From Chrysemys picta bellii (Eukaryota > Chordata > Testudines > Emydidae), in contig NC_088794.1 in assembly GCF_011386835.1 (NCBI RefSeq), positions 92,010,772 through 92,074,771 on the forward strand: DNA of 64,000 bases. The letters run 5' to 3'. Each line of letters starts with the position of its first letter. Position 1 is the first letter of the stretch. Made by a program: the position numbers and the translations under genes. Positions 33,264 to 44,197 of the stretch are shown piece by piece. The notes below the pieces were generated by a model. It was not told the origin of the DNA. It did not search any database and saw only the letters and a program-made list of their open reading frames with translations.

Positions 33264-33600
33264 TCCCATCCCAACTCAGGGGTAGACTCCCACCCCCGAG
33301 CCCCCTGTCTCCCGCAGCTGGGGCTGACCCCTCCCTCCTGTGCCACCCAGGGCTGGGGCTAAGCCTCCTGTGCCATCCGCAGCTGGGGCTGACCCCAAGC
33401 CCCATGCTGCCTGCAGCTGGGGTTGAACCTGCCCCCCCTCAGCTCCACACTGCCCATGGCTGGGGCTCAATCCTCACCCCCCCCCCCCCCCAGTCCTGTG
33501 CTGCCCACAGCGGAGGCTGATCTCCCCGCCCCCGAGCTCCATGCCTCCCTGGCTGAGGCCGATTTCCCCCCCTCTCCCCAGCTCTGCTCTGCCCAGGGGT
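33264..33600. repeat. C-rich minisatellite-like block, right part
   Basis: Continuation of the degenerate repeat with GCAGCTGGGGCTGACCCC units spaced about 40-60 bp, and a C-run at about 33477-33491. It was split by the MITE at 32659-33255. Confidence 0.5.
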
Positions 33601-34194
33601 CAGCTCTGAAGCCATCACTGCCCACCAGGAACAAATTTCTCCACTTTCCTGCTAGCGGGCATTGCTGCCTTCAGCTGATTCCCAGGCAGCAGCCACCTCT
33701 CTCCACTTTGCTCTGCCTTGCAGCCGGGACAAATGCCCAGTTTTGGCAAAGAAGTAGGGACGGCCGGGACAGAGCTGAAAAAGGGGACTATCCTAGCCAA
33801 AACGGGAAGTATCGGCACCCTAGCCAACTCGGGCCCTATTGTTTCCAGCCGGCCCCTCACTCCCGGGACCAACCCCTCTGCGTTGTGCCCCATTGCCCCT
33901 AGCTGACCGCTCACTCCGGGAGTACCCCATAAAGAACATGGCCTGGCGAGCTCAACCTCCGTGCACCAGCCTCTCCTCCCATGCAATAGGAGTCCCTGAG
34001 GTAAAATCCACCCTCCCTTGCAAAAAAGGGCTCACTCAGCTGAAGGGAGCCCACCTAGCTCAATAAAAGGAGGCAAGCCTGTGAGCCCAGTACCAGAAAC
34101 CATCCTTCCAGAAGCAGCAGCAAGACACCTTCGTCACCCTCCTCCTGCACAAGTCATTGCTTACTTCTCCCTTCCCTGTCCTCCCCCAACACTG
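33601..34194. other. GC-rich block with a small foldback and AATAAA
   Basis: Contains a small inverted pair, CCCAGTTTTGGC (about 33737) against GCCAAAACGGG (about 33796), ending near GGCACCCTA (33817-33825), probably a decayed MITE. An AATAAAAGGAGGCAAGC box lies at about 34061-34077, LTR-like in style. No gene was recognised. Confidence 0.35.
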
Positions 34195-34774
34195 AATGCT
34201 TATTTGTCTGAGTGATTGGCTGAACAAGAAGTAGGACTGAGTGGACTTGTAGGCTCTAAAGTTTTACATTGTTTTATTAAGTGCAGTTATTATTTTTTTA
34301 ACATAATTCTACATTTGTAAGCCCAACTTTCATGATAAAGAGATTGCACTACAGTACTTCAGTGAGGTGAACTGAAGTTGCTTTTTTGCAGTACAGATGT
34401 TTATAATAAAAAATATAAATTGAGCACTGTACACTTTGTATTTTGTGTTGTAATTGAAATCAATATATTTGAAAATGTAGAAAACATCCAAAAATATTTA
34501 AATGGTATTTTATTATTGTTTAACAGTGCAATTAAGCACAATACATTTTTTTAATTGTGATAAACAATTGTAATCACTTGAGAGCCCTAATTTTTGTTTT
34601 GTTTTGCTCTTTAGGTGGATTTTTGGGATTAATAAGTAATCACACTAGTTTGCTTGATTTGGAAGTAACTCTTGGTTGTAAGTAAATCCAGATTCAGTTG
34701 TTTTGGTTTTTTTTATATTTATGAGCAAGCAATTGACTCTGTCAAGCAGTACTCAGAACCTGAATTCTTTAGAA

Positions 34775-35236
34775 CAGCAGTTCTCAACCTGGGGGAAGGC
34801 GTAAATCAAAGTTTCTAAGAGATTGTGGCAAGCCTTCTCACTCACTCTAATTTGGTCTGGCCACCACTCTGTCATGACCAAGGTGGAGAGGCCGAGCTAA
34901 ATTTGAGTGAGAGGCATTGGTGCTTGGAGTCACAACACCAACTATCACTCTTTGATGCTGAAATTGAGAAATAGTGCCCTGAAAACTTTTTGGATATTAA
35001 GGTATGTGCTTTTAAATCCTAGCCTGTGCACAGTTAGACAGCAAGATCAAAGGACTAATTTATTTAAAGTAGAATCCCCTGTATTGGAATCAATGTATTA
35101 ATGGCTCCAGTTCCAGCTAGATTACGGGGGAAAGTCCCGTTTTGTAAGGGGGAGAGAGGGACTCCAAGGTTGTTGTTTTGTGTGTGTCTTTTTAAAGGTT
35201 GGGGGGCATGATTCTAAAAAGGGTTGAGAATTCCTG
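34775..35236. mobile_element. hAT MITE (CAGCAGTTCTCAACC), 462 bp, perfect 8-bp TSD
   Basis: Left terminus CAGCAGTTCTCAACC, right terminus GGTTGAGAATTCCTG: 13 of 15 bases are inverted matches. The flanking CTTTAGAA (34767-34774 and 35237-35244) is a perfect 8-bp target duplication. No transposase is encoded. Confidence 0.85.
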
Positions 35237-35251
35237 CTTTAGAAGGATTCC

Positions 35252-35253
<2 letters not shown>

Positions 35254-35282
<29 letters not shown>

Positions 35283-35310
35283 GTGGTTTTTTTTGGGGGG
35301 GGGGGGGACA
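35254..35310. repeat. Simple repeat (TG)n followed by T- and G-runs
   Basis: About 13 TG units, then GGTGG, a T-run and a run of 13 G. Such runs are often unstable and poorly assembled. Confidence 0.9.
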
Positions 35311-35963
35311 TTTTGTTGCTGAATTCTATTTCAATCTGGAAATTGTGTGGTGGCTTCAAGTGTATGTTGTGCTTTCTTGTTTATTTTTTTTTAAATTAGT
35401 GTTGTTTTGATACTAAATTCAATGTATTTAACTTTGTCCTCAAACTGTGAAAGTGCGACAGACTCTTGTAGTGACAACATAACTGTAATGCAGAAGTTGC
35501 CAAAAGGGAAGCTGGAGGTTTTGGCAGCTGAATAGGAGACAGTTGGAGCTTTTTGCACCCGTGAGCTTGAGGAAGGAAGACACAAGATTGCATTAATTAT
35601 GTTTTGTTCTCATTTGGAAGGTTTTCTTCACAACCATTAGGGCTTGTAATTCAGGGTTAAAATATAAGACTAAAATCAGGACCACTGTGATGATGATATA
35701 ATAAAGATGTATATCCTACCTTTTGGAATGACTAATGCAATTCTGGTTACAAAAGGTGGATGGAAATCTTGAGTCCTTATGCACATTGCATTTTTGTACA
35801 AATTCATGTATTCCCAAGTTAAATTTATTCTGCAGTCTAAATAGTGTGTTAGAGGAAAGTTGTTGTTCATTGCATAGTCATATGTTGCATTGCATTTGGC
35901 TCATTCACTTACAAGATTTATCAGGTCATCTTATACTTCAAGAGAATTTTAATACTGAACAGT
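35311..35963. other. No recognisable feature
   Basis: About 650 bases of AT-rich DNA without a recognised repeat or gene. Confidence 0.35.
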
Positions 35964-35971
35964 GTTATTAC

Positions 35972-36468
35972 TAGGGCCCTACCAAATTCACAGTCCATTT
36001 CGGTCAGTTTCCCGGTCATAGGATTTTAAAAATTGTTAATTTCATGATTTCAGCTATTGAAATCTGAAATTTCATGGTGTTGTAATTGTAGGGGTCCTGA
36101 CCCAAAAAGAAGTTGTGGGGTGGTCGCAAGGTTATTGTAGGGGGGGTTGAAGTATTGCTACCCTTAGTTCTGCGCTGCTGCTGGTGGGGTGCTACCTTCA
36201 GAGCTGGGTGCCTGACCAAAAGCCGCCACTCTCCGACCACCCAGCTTTGAATGCAGTGCAGAAGTAAGAGTGGCAATACCACGACCCCCTTAAAATAACC
36301 TTCAAACCCCCTGTCCCCCACAACTCTTTTGGGTCAGGACCCCCAGTTTGAGAAACGCTGGTCTCCCCTGTGAAATCTGGTCTTTTGTGTGATTTTACTC
36401 TATACTATACAGATTTCACAGTGTGTGAGGTGTTTGTTTTTCATGGCCATGAATTTGGTAGGGCCCTA
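35972..36468. mobile_element. hAT MITE (TAGGGCCCTACCAAATTCA), 497 bp, perfect 8-bp TSD
   Basis: TAGGGCCCTACCAAATTCA at the left is a perfect inverted match to TGAATTTGGTAGGGCCCTA at the right (19 bp). Flanking GTTATTAC (35964-35971 and 36469-36476) is an exact 8-bp duplication. Inside, GGGGTCCTGACCCAAAAAG (about 36091) is inverted against CTTTTGGGTCAGGACCCCC near 36326-36344, a second foldback level. There is no coding capacity. Confidence 0.9.
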
Positions 36469-36476
36469 GTTATTAC

Positions 36477-36784
36477 TTTATCATTAAATCTGTTGAAAAG
36501 AGACCTCTTGCCCATAGAATTAGTCCTATCAAAACAGTGTTGAGATATTCTATACATGTGGAAAAACTTCTATTGCTGTTGGCCATAAAATAGACATCTT
36601 AATACCATTGTATTTGACAGATCAGGAGTAACACCAAATGTATCTGCAGCAATATAAAGGTGTACCATGTACAGCTCTATGGCTGTACGTATTGGTGGTG
36701 TTGCATTTGATGCAAATTAATGATGCTGCATTAAATGCAGTCAGGATCCAGAGTGTGAACAGAGTTCAGCACTCAGAAAGGTTC
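36477..36784. other. No recognisable feature
   Basis: About 300 bases between two hAT elements. No signal was recognised. Confidence 0.35.
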
Positions 36785-36792
36785 ATTGTCAT

Positions 36793-37140
36793 TAAGGCTA
36801 AGATTTTTGTCATGGTTATTTTTAGTAAAAGTCACGCAGCAGGGTGCCTGGGGGGGAGCAGGGGGAGCGGCCGCTCCCCTGAGCACTCACTCGGCTTTTT
36901 CCAGCACGTCCGGGTGTTCGGGCTCCGCTGCCAGCATCTTGCATTGGCAGCTCCTGCTCCCCCCACCCTCGTTTTGTGGCGGCCGAGTGACGCTCCTCCC
37001 TGTGCCCGCTGGGGGGCGCCTGCTACCTTGCGGCTCCAGCACGGGTTTCCCACAGGCAGCTCCAGGTCTTCGCTGGTGGGTAATTCGGCGCGACGGGTTC
37101 TTTGTGACTTCCATGACCTCGTGACATAAATGTAGCCTTA
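36793..37140. mobile_element. hAT MITE (TAAGGCTA), 348 bp
   Basis: Left end TAAGGCTAAGATTTTTGTCA, right end GACATAAATGTAGCCTTA, inverted over about 18 bases with mismatches. The flanking 8-mers ATTGTCAT (36785-36792) and ATTATCAT (37141-37148) agree at 7 of 8. The body is GC-rich. The 163-codon frame over it is not a gene. Confidence 0.75.
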
Positions 37141-37148
37141 ATTATCAT

Positions 37149-37627
37149 ACATGTGATAAATTGTAATTGAAATATGGTATTCAGTCAGGATTGGTAGCAG
37201 TATTGATATAAAACTGTAAAACTGCTTGCTTCATAACACCTTAATTTCACAGTTTAGTAATTTTAGGCTGACATGGTTGGTGTCTGTCCAGTAGTAATTT
37301 TTATTTGCAAGTTTGAGCAAAATACTTACTGCTATTTTGGGGTTATCGGGACAGTGAATGGAATACTTTCCCCATTGTAAAGAAATTTGAACTACGCCTT
37401 TTTGAACAGGGCAGACAGCAAAACTGAAGCCTCAAACTGGGCATGGGCATGTTACGTAGTAAGGATAATTTACTTTGCTTCGTGTGTTGAAGGGGGAAGA
37501 ATAAAGATTAAAGTTAATGAAAAATCACTGAGACTGCTCAGTGGGCATCTAATTTGAGAAGAATTTAATGGAGCGCTGCCCCTTTTATGACATTATTACA
37601 AGTTTTCTCTGCCCAGCCCTGACCTGT
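37149..37627. other. No recognisable feature
   Basis: About 480 bases without a recognised repeat or gene. Confidence 0.35.
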
Positions 37628-37630
37628 TTA

Positions 37631-38006
37631 GTCCTTGTCTACATTATGGAGCTTTTATTTTAAAAAAAAATCCATTGTTTGTAACATTGGTTAGTAACAT
37701 TGGAGCTTTAGTACAAATGACTCTCTGGCATCCTTTTTCAACATAACTTCAGTATGACCTTTTCTAATGGGGGAGTAGAAAATTTACTGGCATTACTCTG
37801 TGGGTGTAATACCAGATTAAATCACTGTGTGGGGATACTCCTGAATAAAAGTAGCCTTCATTCGTTTTATCTTAATTCACTTGAATTAAATTAAACAAAA
37901 TTAAGACTACTTTTATTCTGAGTGAGAGCATCCACACAGGGACTTAATCCTGTTTAAATTCATACTTTTTGTTAATCCAGACTAATGTTCCAGTGTAGAC
38001 AAAGCC
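37631..38006. mobile_element. Harbinger MITE, 376 bp, TTA TSD
   Basis: The left end GTCCTTGTCTACATTATGG and the right end, read in reverse as GGCTTTGTCTACACTGGAA, form an inverted terminus like that of the 13403-17482 Harbinger. It is flanked by TTA on both sides (37628-37630 and 38007-38009), the usual Harbinger target duplication. The interior is AT-rich with ACTTTTATTC-type boxes in inverted order. It would be mobilised by a Harbinger transposase acting in trans. Confidence 0.8.
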
Positions 38007-38009
38007 TTA

Positions 38010-38390
38010 GACTTGTTTAGAGTAAGTTTAACTGACAGTGTTGAAAGCAAAAAGCTCCATGCTGGGGTCTCAAGGTTGCTTGTACAAGTACGGTTGAAAA
38101 CATGTTAGCAGGGGTGGAAAATTTTTGTAAAAGGTTCCTTATGTAGACAAGGCTACTGGGGCTGTTGAAAAGACCACTTGAATCAGGGAGGCACATGCAA
38201 CTGACAGTATGAAGGTGAGAGATCACACTGCCGCCTCCCTGCCCCTGGGACACAGACTCAGAGGTGAGGCTGCACCCGACCGTGACACAGCACAAGGCCT
38301 GGACCTGCCCCAGAAACACCCAGGAGTCCTGCCCCTCTGCACTAGGTGCACCAGGTGTGGGGCAGACAGGCTCAACTAGTCAGGATCCAA
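38010..38390. other. No recognisable feature
   Basis: About 380 bases that grade from AT-rich into the G-rich block. No gene or terminus was recognised. Confidence 0.3.
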
Positions 38391-38900
38391 GTGTGGAAGG
38401 GCTCAGTGTGGGGGGGGATCCAGGGATGGGGTGGGAGGATTCTGTGTGGGACAATCTGGGTGCAGGCAGCTCATTGAGGGGGTCTAGGTGTGGGGGGATC
38501 TGGATGCACAGAGGCTTGTTGGGGGGGTTCCAGATGCAGGGGCAATGGGACTCTGGAGGAGCTTCCAGGTGAAAGTGGTTGGGGTTCAGCAGAGGGGTCT
38601 GGTTGTGGGGGGTCTCAGCAGGCGAGTCTCAGTGCTGAGGGGGTGGGGCTTGGTGGGGTAGGGGTCTGGGTGCAGCTAGTTGGGGGGTCAGTGGTATGAG
38701 GGTCTGAGTGTGGGGCTTGTCAGGGTGGTGATCTGGAGATGGGGGGGGGGGTCTGGGTGCAGGGGGGCTCCAGATGCAGGGGTTGAGATTCAGTGGGGTG
38801 GGATTTAGGTATGGAGGGCTAGGGGGGTTCTGGGTGTACGGAATGAGGCTTGGTGGGCATATCTGGGAGGTCCAGATGCATGGAGGTTGGGCGGATGGGT
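38391..38900 (+). repeat. G-rich degenerate minisatellite
   Basis: Units of the type GGGTCTGGGTGCAGGGGGG recur every 30-50 bases with changes, together with TCCAGATGCAGGGG variants. The plus strand has many G-runs of 4-9, so it could form G-quadruplexes. The frames at 38264-38699 are compositional. Confidence 0.6.
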
Positions 38901-39229
38901 GAGCAGCTCCCGTGCATAATGACCCTTCCCCCTGCAGCTGAGGAGCGACGGGGGCAGGAAGCAGGGGAGGATGCTGAGCTTCCTGCAGCTGGGGGAGGTT
39001 TCTGGGGGTGGGTCTGACACAGCCTCAGCCACTCCTTGCAGGGGAAGAGGAAGTCCCATCCTCTCCTGCCTCCAGCCCATCCGGGACTAGCAGCTGATTC
39101 CGGCTCAGGGTAGTAGCCACTGGCTGGGGTGTTCCCAGCCCTGCAGTGATTTACCTCTCTACCAGCTGCTCTGGGTGCCTGAAACCATGTACCCGCACAG
39201 CTAGGGAGTGGTGCGTGACTGCTCTTGCT

Positions 39230-39266
39230 GCTTCCCTGTCAGAAAATCATTTTTCTGCAGGGAAGC
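39230..39266. repeat. Short hairpin
   Basis: GCTTCCCTGTCAGAAAA is inverted against TTTTTCTGCAGGGAAGC with a short loop. One base is skipped in the stem. The next bases (to about 39340) resemble a turtle repeat with an 'AGAATTCCCCCAGGAGTA' box. Confidence 0.5.
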
Positions 39267-39592
39267 AAATAAATCTCTGGGGGACATGAATTCTGCCCAC
39301 GTGCAGTGGTGCAGAATTCCCCCAGGAGTAAAATTCTAAGCTTGTAATGAACAAGGAAGGGGTTTAAAAAATTCCATCTTTTTTTCTGTAACCTTTTAAA
39401 AAAATTCTCTTGCCAAACCATAGTAGCAGCAAATGTGGGAACTGGCTCTCATGTGCCCATTCATCTGAATGAGGAGTTAACTTCAAAGCCTAATTGGGAA
39501 CATTACCATTGTTCTATTAAGAACAAACAAACAAAAAATCAAAACCTCAAACAAATACTAAGAAGTTAAATGTGCACAACAACAACATGTGT
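39267..39592. other. No further recognisable feature
   Basis: About 330 bases without a named repeat apart from the 'AGAATTCCCCCAGGAGTA' box mentioned in the preceding entry. Short AAC/AAAC repeats occur near 39521-39590. Confidence 0.35.
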
Positions 39593-40560
39593 TAGAACAT
39601 AAGAATGGCCATACTGGGTCAGACCAAAGGTCCATCCAGCCCAGTATCTTGTCTGACTACAGTGGTTCAATGCCAGGTGCCCCAGAGGGAGTGAACCTAA
39701 CAGGTAATGATCAAGTGATCTCTCTCCTGCCATCCATCTCCACCCTCTAACAAACAGAGGCGAGGGACACCATTCCTTACCCATCCTGGCTAATAGCCAT
39801 TAATGGACTTAATCTCCATAAATTTATCTAGTTCTCTTTTAAACCCGGTTATAGTCCTTGCCTTTCCAATCTCCTCAGGCAAGGAGTTCCACAGGTTGAC
39901 TGTGCACTGTGTGAAGAAGAACTTCCTTTTATTTGTTTTAAACCTGCTGCCCATTAATTTCATTTAGTGGCCCCTAGTTCTTATATTATGGGAACAAGTA
40001 AATAACTTTTCCTTATCCACTTTCTCCACACCACTCATGATTTTATATACCTCTATCATATCCCCCCTTAGTCTCCTCTTTTCCAAGCTGAAAAGTCCTA
40101 GCCTCTTTAATCTCTCCTCATATGGGACCCGTTCCAAACACCTAATCATTTTAGTTGTCCTTCTCTGAACCTTTTCTAATGCCAGTATATCTTTTTTGAG
40201 ATGAGGAGACCACATCTATATGCAGTATTCAAGATGTGGGCGTACCATGGATTTATATAATGGCAATAAGATATTCTCCGTCTTATTCTCTATCCCTTTT
40301 TTAATGATTCCTAACATCCTGTTTGCTTTTTTGACTGCCGCTGCATACTGTGTGGATGTCTTCAGAGAAGTATCCACGATGACTCCAAGATCTCTTTCCT
40401 GTATCTAAATTAGCCCCTCCCCCATCATATTGTATGTATAATTGGGGTTATTTTTTCTAATGTGCATTACTTTACATTTATCCACATTAAATTTCATTTG
40501 CCATTTTGTTGCCCAATCACTTAGTTTTGTGAGGTCTTTTTGAAGTTCTTCATTCCTAAC
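39593..40560 (-). mobile_element. CR1 LINE 3' fragment, second subfamily
   Basis: The 3' end box at 39596-39650 reads in antisense as a CR1 end ('CATACTGGGTCAGACCAAAG'). The frame at 39964-40215 on minus contains LEKVQRRTTKMIRCLERVPY and RLGLFSLEKRRLRGDMIEVY. Farther upstream, 40405-40620 gives KLSDWATKWQMKFNVDKCKV and MHIRKNNPNYTYNMMGEGL, the RT thumb. Between them several indels and stops occur. It belongs to a subfamily different from the copies at 21287 and 31497, shown by VYKIMSGVEKVDKEKLF instead of [17 protein letters not shown]. Confidence 0.85.
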
Positions 40561-40644
40561 AATATATAGGAGTGGCAAGTTTAGACTAGGAAATAGGTTG
40601 TGCTTAAAAATTGTAAACATAATTTTGCACTTCAGGTAGACAGA

Positions 40645-40894
40645 GGGCTTGTCTACAAAGGAAATATTGGTATAAGAGAAGGTGTGAATTTAAACCACAG
40701 AACTATATTGGTGTAACTCCACATGTTGACACAGTTATTCTGATATAAGAGGGCCTTTTTTGTTTTAGCTTATGGATGATCTTTGGAAGGGTTTAAACTA
40801 AACAAAAAAAAAGTGTGATTCTTATTCTGGAATAGGTGTGTCCACTGGGGGAGTTAAACTGGTATAACTATACTATAACTATGTAGACAAGCCC
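40645..40894. mobile_element. Harbinger-like MITE, 250 bp
   Basis: GGGCTTGTCTACA at the left is inverted against TGTAGACAAGCCC at the right, a perfect 13-bp terminus. The interior carries paired GGTATAA/TTATACC-type and GTTTAAACT boxes. The flanks do not show a clear 3-bp duplication (GAG versus ATA). Confidence 0.65.
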
Positions 40895-40925
40895 ATAATT
40901 TATCAACTTTAAAAACATATTAGCT

Positions 40926-41123
40926 CAAGAGTTCTCAAATTGGGGGTCACGAGGTTATTACGTGGGGGGTTGCGAGCTGTCAGCCTCCAGCCTAAACCCC
41001 GCTTCACCTCCAGCATTTATAATAGTGTTAAATATTTAAAAAAATTTTTTTTTAATTTATGAGAGGAGTTGTACTCAGAGGCATGTGAAAGGGGGCACCA
41101 GTACAAAAGTTTGAGAACCACTG
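40926..41123. mobile_element. hAT MITE (CAGTGGTTCTCAAAC family), 198 bp
   Basis: Left terminus CAAGAGTTCTCAAATTG, right terminus AAGTTTGAGAACCACTG: 12 of 17 bases are inverted matches. The flanking 8-mers TATTAGCT (40918-40925) and TATTAGCC (41124-41131) agree at 7 of 8. It is the same family as 6737-6951 in the opposite orientation. Confidence 0.8.
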
Positions 41124-41286
41124 TATTAGCCCATCGTGGTTAATCATATCGGGAGCCATTGATTTAATTGGGAATTGGACTGGGCTTCAAGATACCACAT
41201 TTATATCACTGTATAAAAATCTAAGATAAGATCACCAAAAGTCAGTAAATTCATAAATTAAACTGGCTGCCTTGTTCATGCTTAGA

Positions 41287-41450
41287 ATTTTTTTCATACT
41301 TGTATTTTTCTGGCTAAATGTGCAGTTTAATTTGTACTGTTTAATAATATATATGTGTGTGTGTGATATATCACACACACACATATATATTATTAAACAG
41401 TACAAATTAAACTGCACATTTAGCCAGAAAAATACAAGTATGAAAAAAAT
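41287..41450. repeat. Perfect 164-bp palindrome
   Basis: Arms 41287-41368 and 41369-41450 are exact reverse complements over 82 bases with no spacer. The centre is GTGTGATA/TATCACAC, and TG/CA and TA runs lie close to the centre. The arm sequence is otherwise ordinary (TTTTTCTGGCTAAATGTGCA...), not a known terminus. Outside the arms identity stops at once (A at 41286 and A at 41451). No target duplication was found. Confidence 0.95.
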
Positions 41451-42400
<950 letters not shown>

Positions 42401-42414
42401 AAAACCATTTATCA

Positions 42415-42485
42415 CCAAAGGTCCAGATTCTGAGCTCAGTTAAAAAGGTTTAAATCCTCAGTGAACTCTGGTTACCTCCATTGTT
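42415..42485 (-). repeat. Possible ancient amniote repeat
   Basis: A short piece, 'GGTCCAGATTCTGAGCTCAG' followed by a spaced AACTCTGGTTACCTCCATTG, resembles an old repeat common in reptile and bird introns. The identification is from memory of the motif only. Confidence 0.3.
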
Positions 42486-42786
42486 TTAGCGCAGTTTTAA
42501 AACGGTCACTGAGCACAGAAGGTGATGATAAATTCATAGTTAGTTTCAGTCCATCATGGAAAAATATTTCCAACAATCTGTGTCTAGTCCACACTGACGA
42601 GGAAAAGTACCTTAAATCTCAGTAACGCTGATTCTGGTTTTATAACCAAGTTCCGTCTAAGATGGATTGTTTACCCAGTATAAATGGGGCCTAAGACAAA
42701 TACATTTAACATTGTAAAGAAGCATTATTAAGAAAGAGAGCAATTTAATGTAGGTAGAAACTCTAGCAGTAGTTTTAAAATCAGAT

Positions 42787-44197
42787 CATATGCTATAAAA
42801 GAGTGTGTCCTGCCTCAATTTTCTCCTTGGTGAAGCAACAATGAGGTCACTTCAACTGTCTGGTCAAAGAGAAGCCAAACGCTGGACTTTACAGCAATAT
42901 CTCTTCCTTTAATAAAGCCTTCTGAAAGGAGCACTTGTATGGTGGTTTTATAGGCTCTTATTTCAAAGCTCAGACAAAACTTAATAGTCCCAAAACAAAA
43001 GTATCTAGGCTCTAGCAGCAGCTCCTTCTACTGTAAGGCAGCCGGCTTCTCCACTTCCTAGAGCAGTGGTTTTCAAACTTTTTTTTTCTGGAGATCCTGT
43101 TGAAGAAAATTATTGATGCCTCTCACCCAATGGAGCTGGGGATGAGGGGCTTGGGGTGTGGGAGGGGCTCAGGGCTGGAGCAGAAGGATGGGGTGCAAGG
43201 ATGAGGGCCGCAGGATGGGGCCGGGAATGAGGGGTTCAGGGTGTGGGCTGGGGCTCTGGGTAGGGGTGTGGGAGGGGGTCAGGGTTCTGGGCTGGGGGTG
43301 CAGACTTTGGGGTGGGGCCGTGGATGAGGGGTTTGGGTGCAGGAAGGGGTTCTGGGTTTGTGGGGAGCTCAGGGCTGGGGCATAGACATACCTCCAGTGG
43401 CTCCCGGTCAGCAGTGCAGCTGGGGTGCAGAGGCAGGCTTCCCGCCTTTCCTGGCACCACAGGCTGCAGTGTGCCCCAGAAGCGGCCAGCAGCAGGTCTG
43501 GCTCCTAGGTGGAGGCATGCAAGTGGATTTGCACGACTTTCACCCACAGGCACTGCCCCCCCCCCCATTTCCCATTAGCTGGTTTCTGGCCAATGGGAGT
43601 GCAGAGCCGGTGCTTGGGCAGTGCGCGGAACCCTGTGGTCCCCTGCCTAGAAGCCAGACCCACTGTTGGCTACTTCCAGGGCTCAGAGTGGTGTTGAAAC
43701 AGGTAGGCACTAGCCTGCCTTAGCTGGGCAGCACCGCCGACGGACTTTTAACATCCCCATCAGCAGTGCTGACCAGAGTGACCCAGTGCCTGACATGCTG
43801 CGACCCAGTACTGGGTCATGACCCGAAGTTTGAAAAACACTGTCCTAGAGAGTTTTTTTTTTTTGCAGTATTTCCCCTGCTTGTTTAGGGTCTCTCACAG
43901 GCCACCCTGCCTAGAGAGTTTTGTAATCTGCTCACTCTCCCTGCTTTAGGAGCACAGTTTTTGCCTGGCTTAATCTCCCTAAGAGTCCTCTCCTCCCGAG
44001 CTTCCTTTCTTCTGAGGAGCCTTGTCTCCAGCTGAGCACTCCCAAGCCTTTTATTAGGCCCAGGAGCTCCTTACTTAACTGCCTTCAAGCTACTTAGTTA
44101 ATGATCCCCAGGTGAAGCTGGGTTGTATCCTTCCCTTCAGCCTGCCACAGGTAGGCTGGGCACCTGACCCACCCCTTAAAGGCCAGTCCTGTGACAC
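42787..44197 (-). other. Possible minus-strand LTR interrupted by a hAT element
   Basis: On minus, the block begins TGTCACAGGACTGGCC at 44197 and contains CTAATAAAAGGC (about 44048-44059) and a second AT-rich TATAAAACC box (about 42945). It runs to about 42800. This could be an LTR with a promoter-like and a polyadenylation-like box, but the far end and target duplication are not clear. The hAT at 43064-43842 lies inside. Confidence 0.3.
43064..43842. mobile_element. hAT non-autonomous element, 779 bp, perfect 8-bp TSD
   Basis: Left terminus CAGTGGTTTTCAAACTT, right terminus AAGTTTGAAAAACACTG: 15 of 17 bases are inverted matches. TCCTAGAG flanks it exactly (43056-43063 and 43843-43850). The interior is G-rich with GGGGCTCAGGGCTGG-type repeats near the left and a C-run at about 43557-43566. 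The overlapping frames of 88-128 codons are compositional. Confidence 0.9.

Larger units (their letters stand above)
30190..34590. mobile_element. Rearranged hAT (ZBED-like) transposon assembly with inverted arms
   Basis: Three partial copies of one hAT 3' region lie here. Copy i is on minus (about 30204-30800), copy ii on plus (30833-32272, interrupted by a CR1), and copy iii on plus (about 34195-34590) ending in a GAGAGCCCTA terminus. Copy i is the inverted counterpart of copy iii over about 400 bp, sharing for example TATTTTTGGATGTT and ACTGTAGTGCAATCTCTTTA. The right terminus is at about 34590. On the left the outermost bases are replaced by a T-run (30190-30205), so no TSD can be read. 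The middle (32371-34190) is foreign GC-rich DNA. Confidence 0.65.

Noticed and set aside
32642..33346. Open frame of 234 codons on minus, and 167 and 152 codons nearby
   Set aside because: It lies across a GC-rich foldback MITE with an exact 8-bp target duplication. The frame is open because the DNA is GC-rich and repetitive, and it has no domain.
38264..38699. Two Gly-rich frames of about 100 and 70 codons
   Set aside because: They are translations of the G-rich minisatellite.
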